Source of the DNA: Zopfochytrium polystomum
Taxonomy: Eukaryota; Chytridiomycota; Chytridiomycetes; Chytridiales; Chytridiaceae
Assembly: GCA_025765615.1 (NCBI GenBank)
Contig: JAIVFJ010000446.1
Span: 1-40,149 of the forward strand
DNA: 40,149 nucleotides
Reading direction: 5' to 3'
Part shown: positions 31,193-39,644 of the stretch, one piece after another
Layout: every line of letters starts with the position of its first letter
Position numbering within the stretch: the first letter of the stretch is position 1
Program-made: the position numbers and the translations under genes
Notes under the pieces: generated by a model
The model's database searches: none
Told to the model about the DNA's origin: nothing
What the model saw: only the letters and a program-made list of their open reading frames with translations

Positions 31193-33079
31193 TCAAATAT
31201 CACTCATATCTACATTAATTTCCTCTCCATCATCTTCATCATCCTCAATATGTATGTCAGATCTTAAACACCATCCACTCCAATAAGATCGTCCCACATT
31301 ATTAGCATCACATGGTTTTCCCAATTTTTTTATAAAAACTTCTCGTAAACTAGATTTAACATTGTTACCACAAGTTAATTTATTTTTCGTTATATAATCA
31401 TTTACAACCTTTGAGTTTTTACTTTGGTACCTTCCCTTTTTTCCATATAAGACTGAATATAGGCAGCTATATCATCATTGTCAATTCTCTCTTTATTTGT
31501 ATTTGCTATTATATCTCTCGTGTAGGTTAGACCTTCATTCATGTATATTTTGAAATAATCAATGAGAATATTCATAAAGCTTAGCCTCCACGCTTTTACT
31601 TTTTGTTTCAAATTATTATCTCGTAGTTTTTGACAAGTAGGGTCTACTATCTCCTCTTGTGTGTTTACAAATGTTATTGGAAACTTTAATATATACAATT
31701 TTGACCACATATCAGACTTATTTGCATTTCATACCGGGTCTCTCATTACAGTTAAGAATCATTTTAAACTGAGCTTTAAACTCATCAAGTTTGGACGAGT
31801 GCAAATTCCTACAACCAATATCATCATTTCCAACTAGATTTTTTACAAACGGTTCATTGAGAGGCTTATTTGCCGCAACTTCATTCAACACAAGTAATCG
31901 TTTTCTCCTCATATTTATAAGATCAGGTTGAGGAGCAGTAAAATCTCTTTCACCTTGAATAAATTTACCAGATGTTGAAGCCATATATTCTCCTAGAGTT
32001 TGAGACATTAGATCTGTGAGAACTCCTTTTCCATTTCTTGTACTTCCAGTAAATATACCTAGTCTTTCTTCGTTATTTATTCCCAATAATGTCGATGCTA
32101 GTGTTTTTAGTAAGAATCTTCTATTTTCTTCATTTGGTATTATGTCTTCAAAATATTTCATAATTATATCTCTATATTCATTATCTTCATTGAAATCATA
32201 TCCAACAGACATAGTCACATACTCATCTCTTCTACTCTGTCTGAAAACCATCTCTTTTAGATCATATACTCCATTCTCAAATCCCAGTAAATAAGGATTA
32301 TTGTCCAACTTTTCTTCAAAGTTTTTTCCCACAAAAACTTCAGTCCACATTTGCACTACATTTCTTCTGTTTGAAAGATCACCTAAACCCTTTATAACTT
32401 TATTAAGGTGACTCTTCACAAGTTTGTCCTTCTCCTTTTCCACAATATTCTTGTAATCCTTTTCTATTGAAATGTATATTGCATCCATATTTGGAGAATA
32501 TGTTAAATACCATCTTCCATTCTCCCATACATACCATACTGGCTTTCCATCGTGTTTTACACACTTAAAACAATCATTATGATACTTTTCAGAGTAATAC
32601 TTTACAATATTAACTAACTTTCCGTGATTTGTTATCTCTACATATTCTTTTAACAATTCCCCTTTCTTACTGTCATTCAATATGTTTGTATTTATTTTTG
32701 AAACATCTTCAAGTGGCTCTTCGTTGTTGAAATTATTAATTGTTACTGACACATTTAATCCAAAGTATTGATTCAGAGTATTGTATGTTGGAGGTATTAT
32801 ATAAGATGTATTTTCAGGTATTTTTGTGTTACATAAATCACACTTTGCTTGATATCCATTTTTCATTACAACATGGTGACAAGAACATCCTTTCTCACAT
32901 TTTATAAAGTTTTTATGTAAATATGAAGCATCCGTCATTGTTGACCTTAATTCAATCTCTCCGTTGTCTCTTGTGATTTCTTGAACTTCTTCAATTGTGT
33001 CACCAAAATATTCTTTTACATAAGCTTTCATTTCTTCTTTATGGGTGCTTTCAGTTTCTGGAGTCCATTTCTCTTCCAT
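31193..33079 (-). pseudogene. D5-like SF3 helicase-primase of large-DNA-virus type, frameshifted
   Basis: Replicative helicase of the poxvirus D5/NCLDV kind (SF3, AAA+), which unwinds viral DNA. The ORF at 33079-31718 (453 codons) has a Cys-rich zinc-binding segment (Cys 61, 65, 67, 80, 83), a D5_N-type region with NPYLLGFENGVYDL, a Walker A-like GSTRNGKG (about residues 345-352), Walker B LLVLNE (about 395-400) and motif C KMILNCN (about 440). The frame then breaks near 31720, continues in a second frame (31710-31402), breaks again near 31410 and ends in a third frame with an acidic tail and stop at 31193-31195. It appears short for a D5 protein: an N-terminal primase module is absent, and the ATG lies next to the satellite boundary, so the start may be truncated. 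Strongly AT-rich codons. The virus family and host are not resolvable here. Confidence 0.82.
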
Positions 33080-33450
33080 TGGCTATTGGCAACAAGGGTT
33101 TTCCATCGACCGACAACAGCTGCTTGCTTCAAGTCCAGCCATCAATCGACCACCGTGCGACAACTTGCCGATCGAAACCGCAATTCCAATAGGCAAGAAG
33201 CCTTTTCCATCCGATCAACGAGCCTTTTCCATCAGTCAACCAGCCTTTTCCACCGATCGACGACAACCGCTTGCTTCAAGTCCAACCGTCGTCGATCCAC
33301 CGTCGTCGATCCACCGTCGTCGATCCACCGTCGTGCGACAACTCGCCGTTCGAAACCGCGATCCCAATAGGCGAGAAGCCGTTTCCATCCGATCAACGAG
33401 CCTTCACCACCACCACCAACACCAACCACCAGCTGCTTGCTGCAAGTCCA

Positions 33451-33772
33451 GCCAGATTGCGATCGGAGGGACAAAACCCCCCCCCCCTTTCAACGGGCGA
33501 GGCCTGGGTGTGAGAGGGGAACGGTTGCCCAACCGTTGCTCCCACCACCTCCCCTCCTATATATGTCAGGACCCGAAAACTGGGCGTTTTGGTCTTGAGG
33601 TTGGGCCACATGCAGTAGGGTTTACCCCAAAATGGATTTTTCCTAATTGCACTTGGAAAAATTTGAAGTCCCCACATCAATTATGGTTTACCCCAAAATG
33701 GATTTTTCGAAAATTGAGAAAATGGAGCAGCTCCATTTTCCCCAGTTGAGAGGAAACAACTGCTCACTTGCC
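33451..33772. repeat. Interspersed 320-bp module, copy 1
   Basis: Begins GATCGGAGGGACAAAACCCC, holds a small hairpin AACGGTTG-CC-CAACCGTT and TATATATGTCAGGACC, twice carries ACCCCAAAATGGATTTTTC, and ends with the palindrome AAAATGGAGC-A-GCTCCATTTT. A near-identical copy is at 34665-34985 and a truncated one at 39428-39644. Confidence 0.8.
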
Positions 33773-34664
33773 GATCGAAACCGCCATTCCAACAGGCAAG
33801 AAGCCTTTTCCATCGGTCAACGAGCGATCACCATCACCACCACCATCAACCAACCCGTCAATCCACCGTCGTGCGACAACTTGCTGTTCGAAAGCGCCGT
33901 TCCAATAGGCAGGAAGCCTTTTCCCACCGATCGACGAGCCTTTTCCACCGATCGACGACAGTTGCTTGCTTCAAGTCCAGCCATCGACGATCAACCACCA
34001 CCGTGCGACAACTTGCCGATCGAATCCGCGATTCCAATAGGCAAGAAGCCTTTCCCCTCTGATCAACGAGCCGTTTCCATCGATCCACCATGACAGCTGC
34101 TTGCTTCAAGTCCAACCGCCGTCGATCCACCGTCGTGCGACAACTTGCCGTTCGAAACCGCGATTCCAATAGGCCAGACGTCTTTCCCCTCCGATCAACG
34201 AGCCTTTTCCACCGATCGACAATGACAGCTGCTTGCTTCAAGTCCAACTGTCGTCGATCCACCGGTGTGCGACAACTTGCCGTTTGAAACCGCGATCCCA
34301 ATAGGCGAGAAGCCTTTCCAATCCGTCAACGAGCCTTTTCCATCGATCGACGACAGCTGCTTGCTTCAAGTCCAGCCATCAATCGACCACCGTGCGACAA
34401 CTTGCCGATCGAAACCGCGATTCCAATAGGCGAGAAGCCTTTCCCCTCCGATCAACGAGCCTTTTCCATCGAACGACAACGACAGCTGCTTGCTTCAAGT
34501 CCAACCGTCGTCGATCCACCGTCGTCGATCCACCGTCGTGCGACAACTCGCCGTTCGAAACCGCGATCCCAATAGGCGAGAAGCCTTTTCCATCCGATCA
34601 ACGAGCCTCCACCAACCACCACCACCACCAACCACCACCCACCACCAGCTGCTTGCTTCAAGTC

Positions 34665-34985
34665 CAGCCAGTGAGCGATCGGAGGGACAAAACCCCCCCC
34701 CTTTCAACGGGCGAGGCCTGGGGGTGAGAGGGGAACGGTTGCCCAACCGTTGCTCCCACCACCTCCCCTCCTATATATGTCAGGACCCGAAAACTGGGGA
34801 TATTGGTCTTGAGGTTGGGCCACATGCAGTAGGGTTTACCCCAAAATGGATTTTTCCTAATTGAACTTGGAAAAATTTGAAGTCCCCACATCAATTATGG
34901 TTTACCCCAAAATGGATTTTTCAAAAATTGAGAAAATGGAGCAGCTCCATTTTCCCCAATTGAGAGGAAACAACTGCCCACCTGC
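34665..34985. repeat. Interspersed 320-bp module, copy 2
   Basis: Same order of landmarks as copy 1, about 1.2 kb further on, with few differences by eye (for example GGGGATATTGG for GGGCGTTTTGG). The regular spacing suggests a higher-order repeat of satellite units plus one module. Confidence 0.8.
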
Positions 34986-36182
34986 CGTTCGAAAGCGCCA
35001 TTCCAATAGGCGAGAAGCCGTTTCCCATCGACCAACGAGGCTTTTCCACCGATCGACGACAGCCGCTTGCTTCAAGTCCATCCGTCGTCGATCAACCGTC
35101 CTTCAACGTCGTGCGACAACTTGCCGTTCGAAAGCGCGATTCCAATAGGCGAGAAGCCTTTCCCACGGACCAACGAGCCTTTCCCATCGATCGTCAACGA
35201 CAGCCGCTTGCTTCAAGTCCAACCGTCGTCGATCCACCGTCGTGCGACAACTTGCCTTTCGAAAGCGGGATTCCAATAGGCAAGAAGTGTTTCCCCTCCG
35301 ATCAACCAGCCTTTTCCACCAATCGACAACGACAGCCGCTTGCTTCAAGTCCAACCGTCGTGGATCCACCGTCGTGCGACAACTTGCCGTTCGAAACCGC
35401 TGTTCGAATAGGCAAGAAGCCTCACCCATCGACCAACGAGCCTTTTCCATCGATCGACAACGACAGCTGCTTGCTTCAAGTCCAACCGTCGTCAATCCAC
35501 CACCGTGCGACAACCTGCCGTTCGAAACCGCGATTCCAATAGGCGAGAAGCCTTTCCCCTCCGATCAACGAGCCTTTTCCATCGATCGACCACGACAGCT
35601 GCTTGCTTCAAGTCCAACCGTCGTCGATCCACCGTCGTGCGACAACTTGCCGTTCGAAACCGCCGTTCGAATAGGCAAGAAGCCTCTCCCACCGACCAAC
35701 GAGCCTTTTCCATCGATCAACCACGACAGCTGCTCGCTTCAAGTCCAGCCGTCAATCGACCACCGTGCGACAACTTGCCGTTCGAAAGCGCGACTCCAAT
35801 AGGCAAGAAGCCTTTCCAATCCGTCAACGAGCCTTTCCCATCGATCGTCAACGACAGCTGCTTGCTTCAAGTCCAACTGTCGTCGATCCACCGTCCTTCA
35901 ACGTCGTGCGACAACTTGCTGTTCGAAACCGCGATTCCAATAGGCAAGAAGCCTTTCCCATCGATCGTCAACGACAGCTGCTCGCTTCAAGTCCAACCGT
36001 CGTCGATCCACCGTCCTTCAAAGTCGCGCGACAACTTTTCCGTTCGAAAGCGACGTTCCAATAGGCAAGAAGCCATTTCCCACCGACCAACGAGCCTTCT
36101 CCATCGATCGACAACGACAGCTGCTTGCTTCAAGTCCAACCGTCGTCGATCCACCGTCGTGCGACAACTTGCCTTTCGAAAG

Positions 36183-36535
36183 TGGCAGGAACAGGGCAGG
36201 ACAGGACAAGGCAGACAAGGAACTGAGAGGAGTGATGATTGTATTGGAAACAATAATTCACTTGAGGGATGGGACAGGTCCCCCATCCCCCTTTTATACC
36301 TTTTGAGAGTGTTCCTTGTCAAGACTCCAAGAAAGTTCCAGAAAGAGCAATTAGTAATGCAATGATACCAATGATACCAATGACAACAAGACAAGTCAGG
36401 AAAGCAAAGAAGGTTCCAGAAGGTTCCACAAGGTTCCATGAAGGAATGTTCTAGAAGGTTCCAGAAGGTTCCAGAAGGTTCCATGAAGGAATGTTCTAGA
36501 ATGTTCCAGAGGTTTCCAGAGGGTGATTCATAACA
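36183..36535 (-). repeat. 3' LTR of the Ty3/gypsy element (353 bp)
   Basis: Same family as the 308-bp LTRs but 45 bp longer. The extra length lies in the GAA/TTC-rich part (36411-36520), where blocks of AGAAGGTTCCAGAAGGTTCC and GAATGTTCTAGAA are repeated. The terminal bases at 36183-36187 read TGGCA instead of TGTCA. Confidence 0.88.
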
Positions 36536-36550
36536 TCATCTCCCCCTTTT
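36536..36550 (-). promoter_or_regulatory. Polypurine tract
   Basis: AAAAGGGGGAGATGA directly before the 3' LTR on the minus strand. The pol stop codon TGA is its last three bases. The same tract occurs before the LTR at 13471. It would prime plus-strand DNA synthesis. Confidence 0.8.
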
Positions 36551-38131
36551 AGGCCTCTTCTGCAACTTGGTGGGGTACCTGGTCTTGAACTTGAGCAGAA
36601 GGTCTTGGCAGTGAGTGAGGTTTGACTCAGGTTCCCAGGTGTTGTCAGCATCTGAGTAACCCTTCCACTTAACAAGGAACTTGAGTGTCCTTCCAAACCA
36701 CTTGGCATCTAAGATTTGTTCAACCTCAAATTCCTCTTCACCTTCTACCTCAACTGGAGGAGGAGGAGGAACAACTCTGCCTGGAATGGAATTGGCCACA
36801 AACTTCTCCAAAAGGCTGACATGGAAAACTGGGTGGATCTTCATGGATGCAGGGAGATCCAGCTTGAAGGTGACTGGATTGATTTGCTCCAAGATCTTGA
36901 AAGGTCTCAACTTGAGGTTGTCTAGCTTGGGACTTGGTCTTTTGGACTGCAAGTTCTTCCTCATGCCTGGCCAGTAAAAGTCTCTGGAAACAAGCTCATA
37001 TGTCTTGTGCTCTCCTGGGTGTCCAGCTGTTGCTGCATCATGCCTTGTCTTGAGTATCTGAAGTTTTTCCTCTTCTTGGCTGATTTGAATCTTGTGAGGC
37101 TTGGGGTCCTTGGAAATAGCATGGGCCCACACACTGTCAGGAAGCAGTGAAAGGTGTGTCTTGGGTGGTGGGGTGAAACCATCTCCCCCTTCAGGTGCAA
37201 GGTCTGTCCTTCTGTGCTCATCAGCAGTGGGGCTTGAATTGTTGACTGGGAACTGTGATTCTTGAATCTTTGACTGAGGGTTCTGTTCTTGGCAAAGACT
37301 GTGAGCTGTGGAGCTTGAATCTTGAATTTGGACTGTGAACTGTGGTACTTGAAGCTTTGACTGTGGGTTCTGTGAACTACAGACTTGGCCATGACTGTGA
37401 GCTCTATGAGCTGTGCTGGAATCTTGACTATGAACTGTGAACTGTGAAACTTGAATCTTGGCTGGGATCTGTGAGCTGCAGGCTGATACTGGAGCTGTCA
37501 TTTGTGGTTGACCTTGGATACTAGGCTGAGAGCCTTGAATCAGGGACTTGAGAGCATGAGACTTGGAGGCTTGACTTGAGTTTTGGGTGACTGTTCCAAT
37601 TGGTGAAGGTTGGACTTGACCAGTGACCCAATCAATGGCAGGGTTCTGGGCTTGCAGCCATGGTAATCCCAGGATGACAGAGAATGTGGGTGAGCCAAGA
37701 TCCAATACTTCCAGGTTGACCATGGATGGTGGAAAGTCTTGGATGTGGAGGTTTAGCTTGGTTTCATGGCTGATTTCCTTGAACAGAGCATGATTGGCAA
37801 AGTGGACCTTGAGGAGTGTGGATTTCTTGATGGTGGGAATGGCACAAGACTTGGCACGGGTGGCATCAATGATGTTGCAGGATGATCCAGAGTCGATAAG
37901 GGCCTTGGTTGTGATGGTTGACTTGGGTGAGAGTTGAATCTTGACATCCATGGTGAGTTGGTGGGGCTTGGAATCTGAGGTGTTTGTAGTGCTGGTGGTG
38001 GTGATGAAACAGGGGCAGCTTGGAGGAGGGTCCAGGGAATTGCCCCTCAGTGAGCCTGGACCTGGGAGTTTGGGTGCTTCTTCCTTGGGCAGTCCTTGAC
38101 AGCATGTTCCTTGGAGCCACAGTAGAAACAC
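36536..38131 (-). CDS. Shortened pol: protease joined to integrase C-terminus with chromodomain
   Basis: Open frame of 531 codons overlapping gag by 85 nt in the -1 frame, so expression would need a frameshift or a separate start. A retroviral-type aspartic protease (ALIDSGSSCNIID, later ILGLPWLQAQNPAIDW) is followed by a Gln/Ser-rich repeat region (SQFTVHSQDSS-like), then a tail of the linker and the integrase HHCC zinc region (RHDAATAGHPG, DFYWPGMR). At GMR it jumps to KNLQSKRPSPKLDNLK of the integrase C-terminus and a chromodomain (FLVKWKGYSDADNTWEPE). The RT, RNase H and catalytic integrase core are gone, yet the frame is kept. The related fragment at 13472-14133 shows RKNLQ in its normal context. 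Confidence 0.85.
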   Translation of the reverse strand: MFLLWLQGTCCQGLPKEEAPKLPGPGSLRGNSLDPPPSCPCFITTTSTTNTSDSKPHQLTMDVKIQLSPKSTITTKALIDSGSSCNIIDATRAKSCAIPTIKKSTLLKVHFANHALFKEISHETKLNLHIQDFPPSMVNLEVLDLGSPTFSVILGLPWLQAQNPAIDWVTGQVQPSPIGTVTQNSSQASKSHALKSLIQGSQPSIQGQPQMTAPVSACSSQIPAKIQVSQFTVHSQDSSTAHRAHSHGQVCSSQNPQSKLQVPQFTVQIQDSSSTAHSLCQEQNPQSKIQESQFPVNNSSPTADEHRRTDLAPEGGDGFTPPPKTHLSLLPDSVWAHAISKDPKPHKIQISQEEEKLQILKTRHDAATAGHPGEHKTYELVSRDFYWPGMRKNLQSKRPSPKLDNLKLRPFKILEQINPVTFKLDLPASMKIHPVFHVSLLEKFVANSIPGRVVPPPPPVEVEGEEEFEVEQILDAKWFGRTLKFLVKWKGYSDADNTWEPESNLTHCQDLLLKFKTRYPTKLQKRPKRGR

Positions 38132-38970
38132 AGTCCCTGCTGGGTCCTCCTTGTTTTCTCCTCTTGGCTCAGAGGACCCTTAGGAAGTGTCTCAACTGCA
38201 TCCACTTGCATGGGTTCAGGAACTGTAAGAGCTTGAGGGACTGGGGTAGGTCTTGATGTAGTTCCTACTTGTCGTTGCTTCAGCCTCTTGGAGTAGAGTC
38301 TGTTGTCAATCTTGATGGCAAGGAGAATGTACTCTTCCAAGGTCTCAGGGATGTGCAGAGACTGGGAGAGCAAGTCTTGGATAGACTCATGGAGACCATC
38401 ATGGTACAGCTCCATCAGAGCTGCATCATTGTATCCAGAGTCTCTGGCTAGTTGCTTGAATTGGTTGGTGTAGGCCACACAAGATTGCTTTCCTTGCTTG
38501 ATATGCTTGAGCTTGGATCTTGCTGTCCAAGATGCGTAGGGGTCACCAAAGGTAGCTTCCAGCCCCTCCCAGAGCTCTTGCAGGGTGGTGGGTGTGCTTG
38601 GGAGTGATCTGTACCATGATTGAGCTTGACCAGACAGGAGGGTGCTTGTGAAAAGAACCTTGACTTGCTCACTGGGGAATCTTGAAGGTTGGAGAAGGAT
38701 GACATTCTCCACAGTGGCCATAAAGTTCCTAAGGTCTTTGGCCAGCCCAGTGAACTTGTCAGGGCTGGGAACCTTGGGCTCTCTTGCTTGGTTGGCTTGG
38801 GGCAGGGGAAGAGCTTGATGTTCTTGTTGGTGAAGTTGTTGTTGAAGCTGGTGCTGCTGGTGAAGGACTTGTTCTTGAAGTTGGTGTGTCTGTCTTGAAA
38901 GGGCTTGTAATTGGTCCATCAAGGCTTGGAAGGCAGTTGCATCAGGGAAGGTGTTGTTTGGGTCAGACAT
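38047..38970 (-). CDS. Ty3/gypsy gag (capsid and CCHC nucleocapsid)
   Basis: Intact 307-aa frame from ATG 38970. A Gln-rich coiled-coil-like N-terminus (LQEQVLHQQHQLQQQLHQQE) is followed by a capsid region with the usual gag pattern (FTGLAKDLRNFMATVE, ILLQPSRFPSEQVKV, LLSGQAQSWYRSL, LWEGLEATFGDP, FKQLARDSGYNDAALMELYHDGL). A nucleocapsid zinc knuckle CFYCGSKEHAVKDCP lies near the end. It builds the virus-like particle that packages element RNA. The start lies about 28 nt downstream of the primer-binding site. Confidence 0.9.
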   Translation of the reverse strand: MSDPNNTFPDATAFQALMDQLQALSRQTHQLQEQVLHQQHQLQQQLHQQEHQALPLPQANQAREPKVPSPDKFTGLAKDLRNFMATVENVILLQPSRFPSEQVKVLFTSTLLSGQAQSWYRSLPSTPTTLQELWEGLEATFGDPYASWTARSKLKHIKQGKQSCVAYTNQFKQLARDSGYNDAALMELYHDGLHESIQDLLSQSLHIPETLEEYILLAIKIDNRLYSKRLKQRQVGTTSRPTPVPQALTVPEPMQVDAVETLPKGPLSQEEKTRRTQQGLCFYCGSKEHAVKDCPRKKHPNSQVQAH

Positions 38971-38997
38971 GATGGCAGAGAGTAGTAGGAGAGGGTG

Positions 38998-39008
38998 AAG
39001 TGAATTAT
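38998..39008 (-). promoter_or_regulatory. Primer-binding site of self-priming type
   Basis: On the minus strand the LTR is followed by TC and then ATAATTCACTT. This is the exact reverse complement of AAGTGAATTAT (39091-39081) inside the same LTR, which begins about 35 bases after the TATA box, where the mRNA should start. Tf1/sushi elements prime reverse transcription by folding the first 11 nt of their RNA onto such a site. No tRNA 3' end match was evident. Confidence 0.75.
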
Positions 39009-39010
39009 GA

Positions 39011-39318
39011 TGTCAGGAACAGGGCAGGACAGGACAAGGCAGACAAGGAACTGAGAGGAGTGATGATTGTATTGGAAACAATAATTCACTTGAGGGATGG
39101 GACAGGTCCCCCATCCCCCTTTTATACCTTTTGAGAGTGTTCCTTGTCAAGACTCCAAGAAAGTTCCAGAAAGAGCAATTAGTAATGCAATGATACCAAT
39201 GATACCAATGACAACAAGACAAGTCAGGAAAGCAAAGAAGGTTCCAGAAGGTTCCACAAGGTTCCATGAAGGAATGTTCTAGAAGGTTCCAGAGGTTTCC
39301 AGAGGGTGATTCATAACA
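39011..39318 (-). repeat. 5' LTR of the Ty3/gypsy element (308 bp)
   Basis: TGTTATGAATC start at 39318 and TGACA end at 39011 on the minus strand. TATAAAA at 39126-39120. Heat-shock-type arrays: GAA/TTC units at 39237-39254 and 39272-39289. Its length equals that of the solo LTRs. Confidence 0.92.
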
Positions 39319-39644
39319 GAAAGCGCCATTCCAATAGGAAAGAAGCCATTTCCATCGATCGACGAGCCTTCACCAACCACCACCACCACCAACCACCACC
39401 AACCACCAGCTGCTTGCTGCAAGTCCAGCCAGTTTGCGATCGGAGGGACAAAACCCCCCCCCTTTCAACGGGCGAGGCCGGGGTGTGAGAGGGGAACGGT
39501 TGCCCAACCGTTGCTCCCACCACCTCCCCTCCTATATATGTCAGGACCCCGAAAACTGGGCGTTTTGGTCTTGAGGTTGGGCCACATGCAGTAGGGGTTA
39601 CCCCAAAATGGCTTTTTTCTAATTGGACTTGGAAAAATTTTTTT
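39319..39644. repeat. Satellite continuation and truncated 320-bp module
   Basis: Resumes the unit interrupted at 36182 (GAAAGCGCCATTCCAATAGG), then CACCAACC simple repeats, then module copy 3 from 39428 with the same landmarks as 33451. It ends in a T run near 39644, where the match stops. Confidence 0.85.

Larger units (their letters stand above)
27946..33081. other. AT-rich island, probable insertion of large-DNA-virus type
   Basis: The base composition changes sharply on both sides. The island is very AT-rich with long A and T runs, against GC-balanced STAND sequence on the left and GC-rich satellite on the right. It holds a broken viral-type helicase (31193-33079), an element with inverted ends (29613-30483), its partial copy (27994-28475), an inverted repeat (28645-28855) and repeated ATGTATGTATG and GTCGAACAGAC motifs. 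No other gene is supportable: the 60-codon ORFs here are what chance gives in such DNA. The sharp right edge with satellite falls next to the helicase start. Confidence 0.65.
33082..36182. repeat. GC-rich satellite, unit about 120-135 bp
   Basis: The segment GCGACAAC(T/C)TGCCGTTCGAAA and its variants recur 17 times between 33155 and 36182, spaced about 120-145 bp where contiguous. Each unit also has ATTCCAATAGGC, GAGAAGCC, ATCAACGAGCC, CTGCTTGCTTCAAGTCCA and one to three GTCGTCGATCCACC blocks. Long frames of Arg/Ser/Pro-rich sequence through the array come from the repeat and are not genes. The array is cut by a Ty3/gypsy element and resumes at 39319. Confidence 0.9.
36183..39318 (-). mobile_element. 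Ty3/gypsy chromovirus, internally deleted, with two LTRs
   Basis: Order on the minus strand: 5' LTR 39318-39011, primer-binding site, gag, pol, polypurine tract, 3' LTR 36535-36183. The target-site duplication GAAAG is exact at 36178-36182 and 39319-39323, and joining the flanks restores the satellite unit (TTCGAAAGCGCCATTCCAATAGG spans the site). At 3.1 kb it is much shorter than an autonomous element because RT, RNase H and the integrase core are missing. Gag and the shortened pol frame are both open, so it may be mobilised by a full-length relative. Confidence 0.93.

Noticed and set aside
33155..36182. Regular short repeats that might be taken for a CRISPR array
   Set aside because: The whole 130-bp unit repeats, including the would-be spacers, and the genome is eukaryotic.
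33045..36365. Several long plus-strand frames rich in Arg, Ser and Pro (for example 286 codons from 35505)
   Set aside because: They follow the GC-rich satellite unit in whatever frame the unit length allows, repeat the same peptide words and run into the LTR. They are repeat artefacts.
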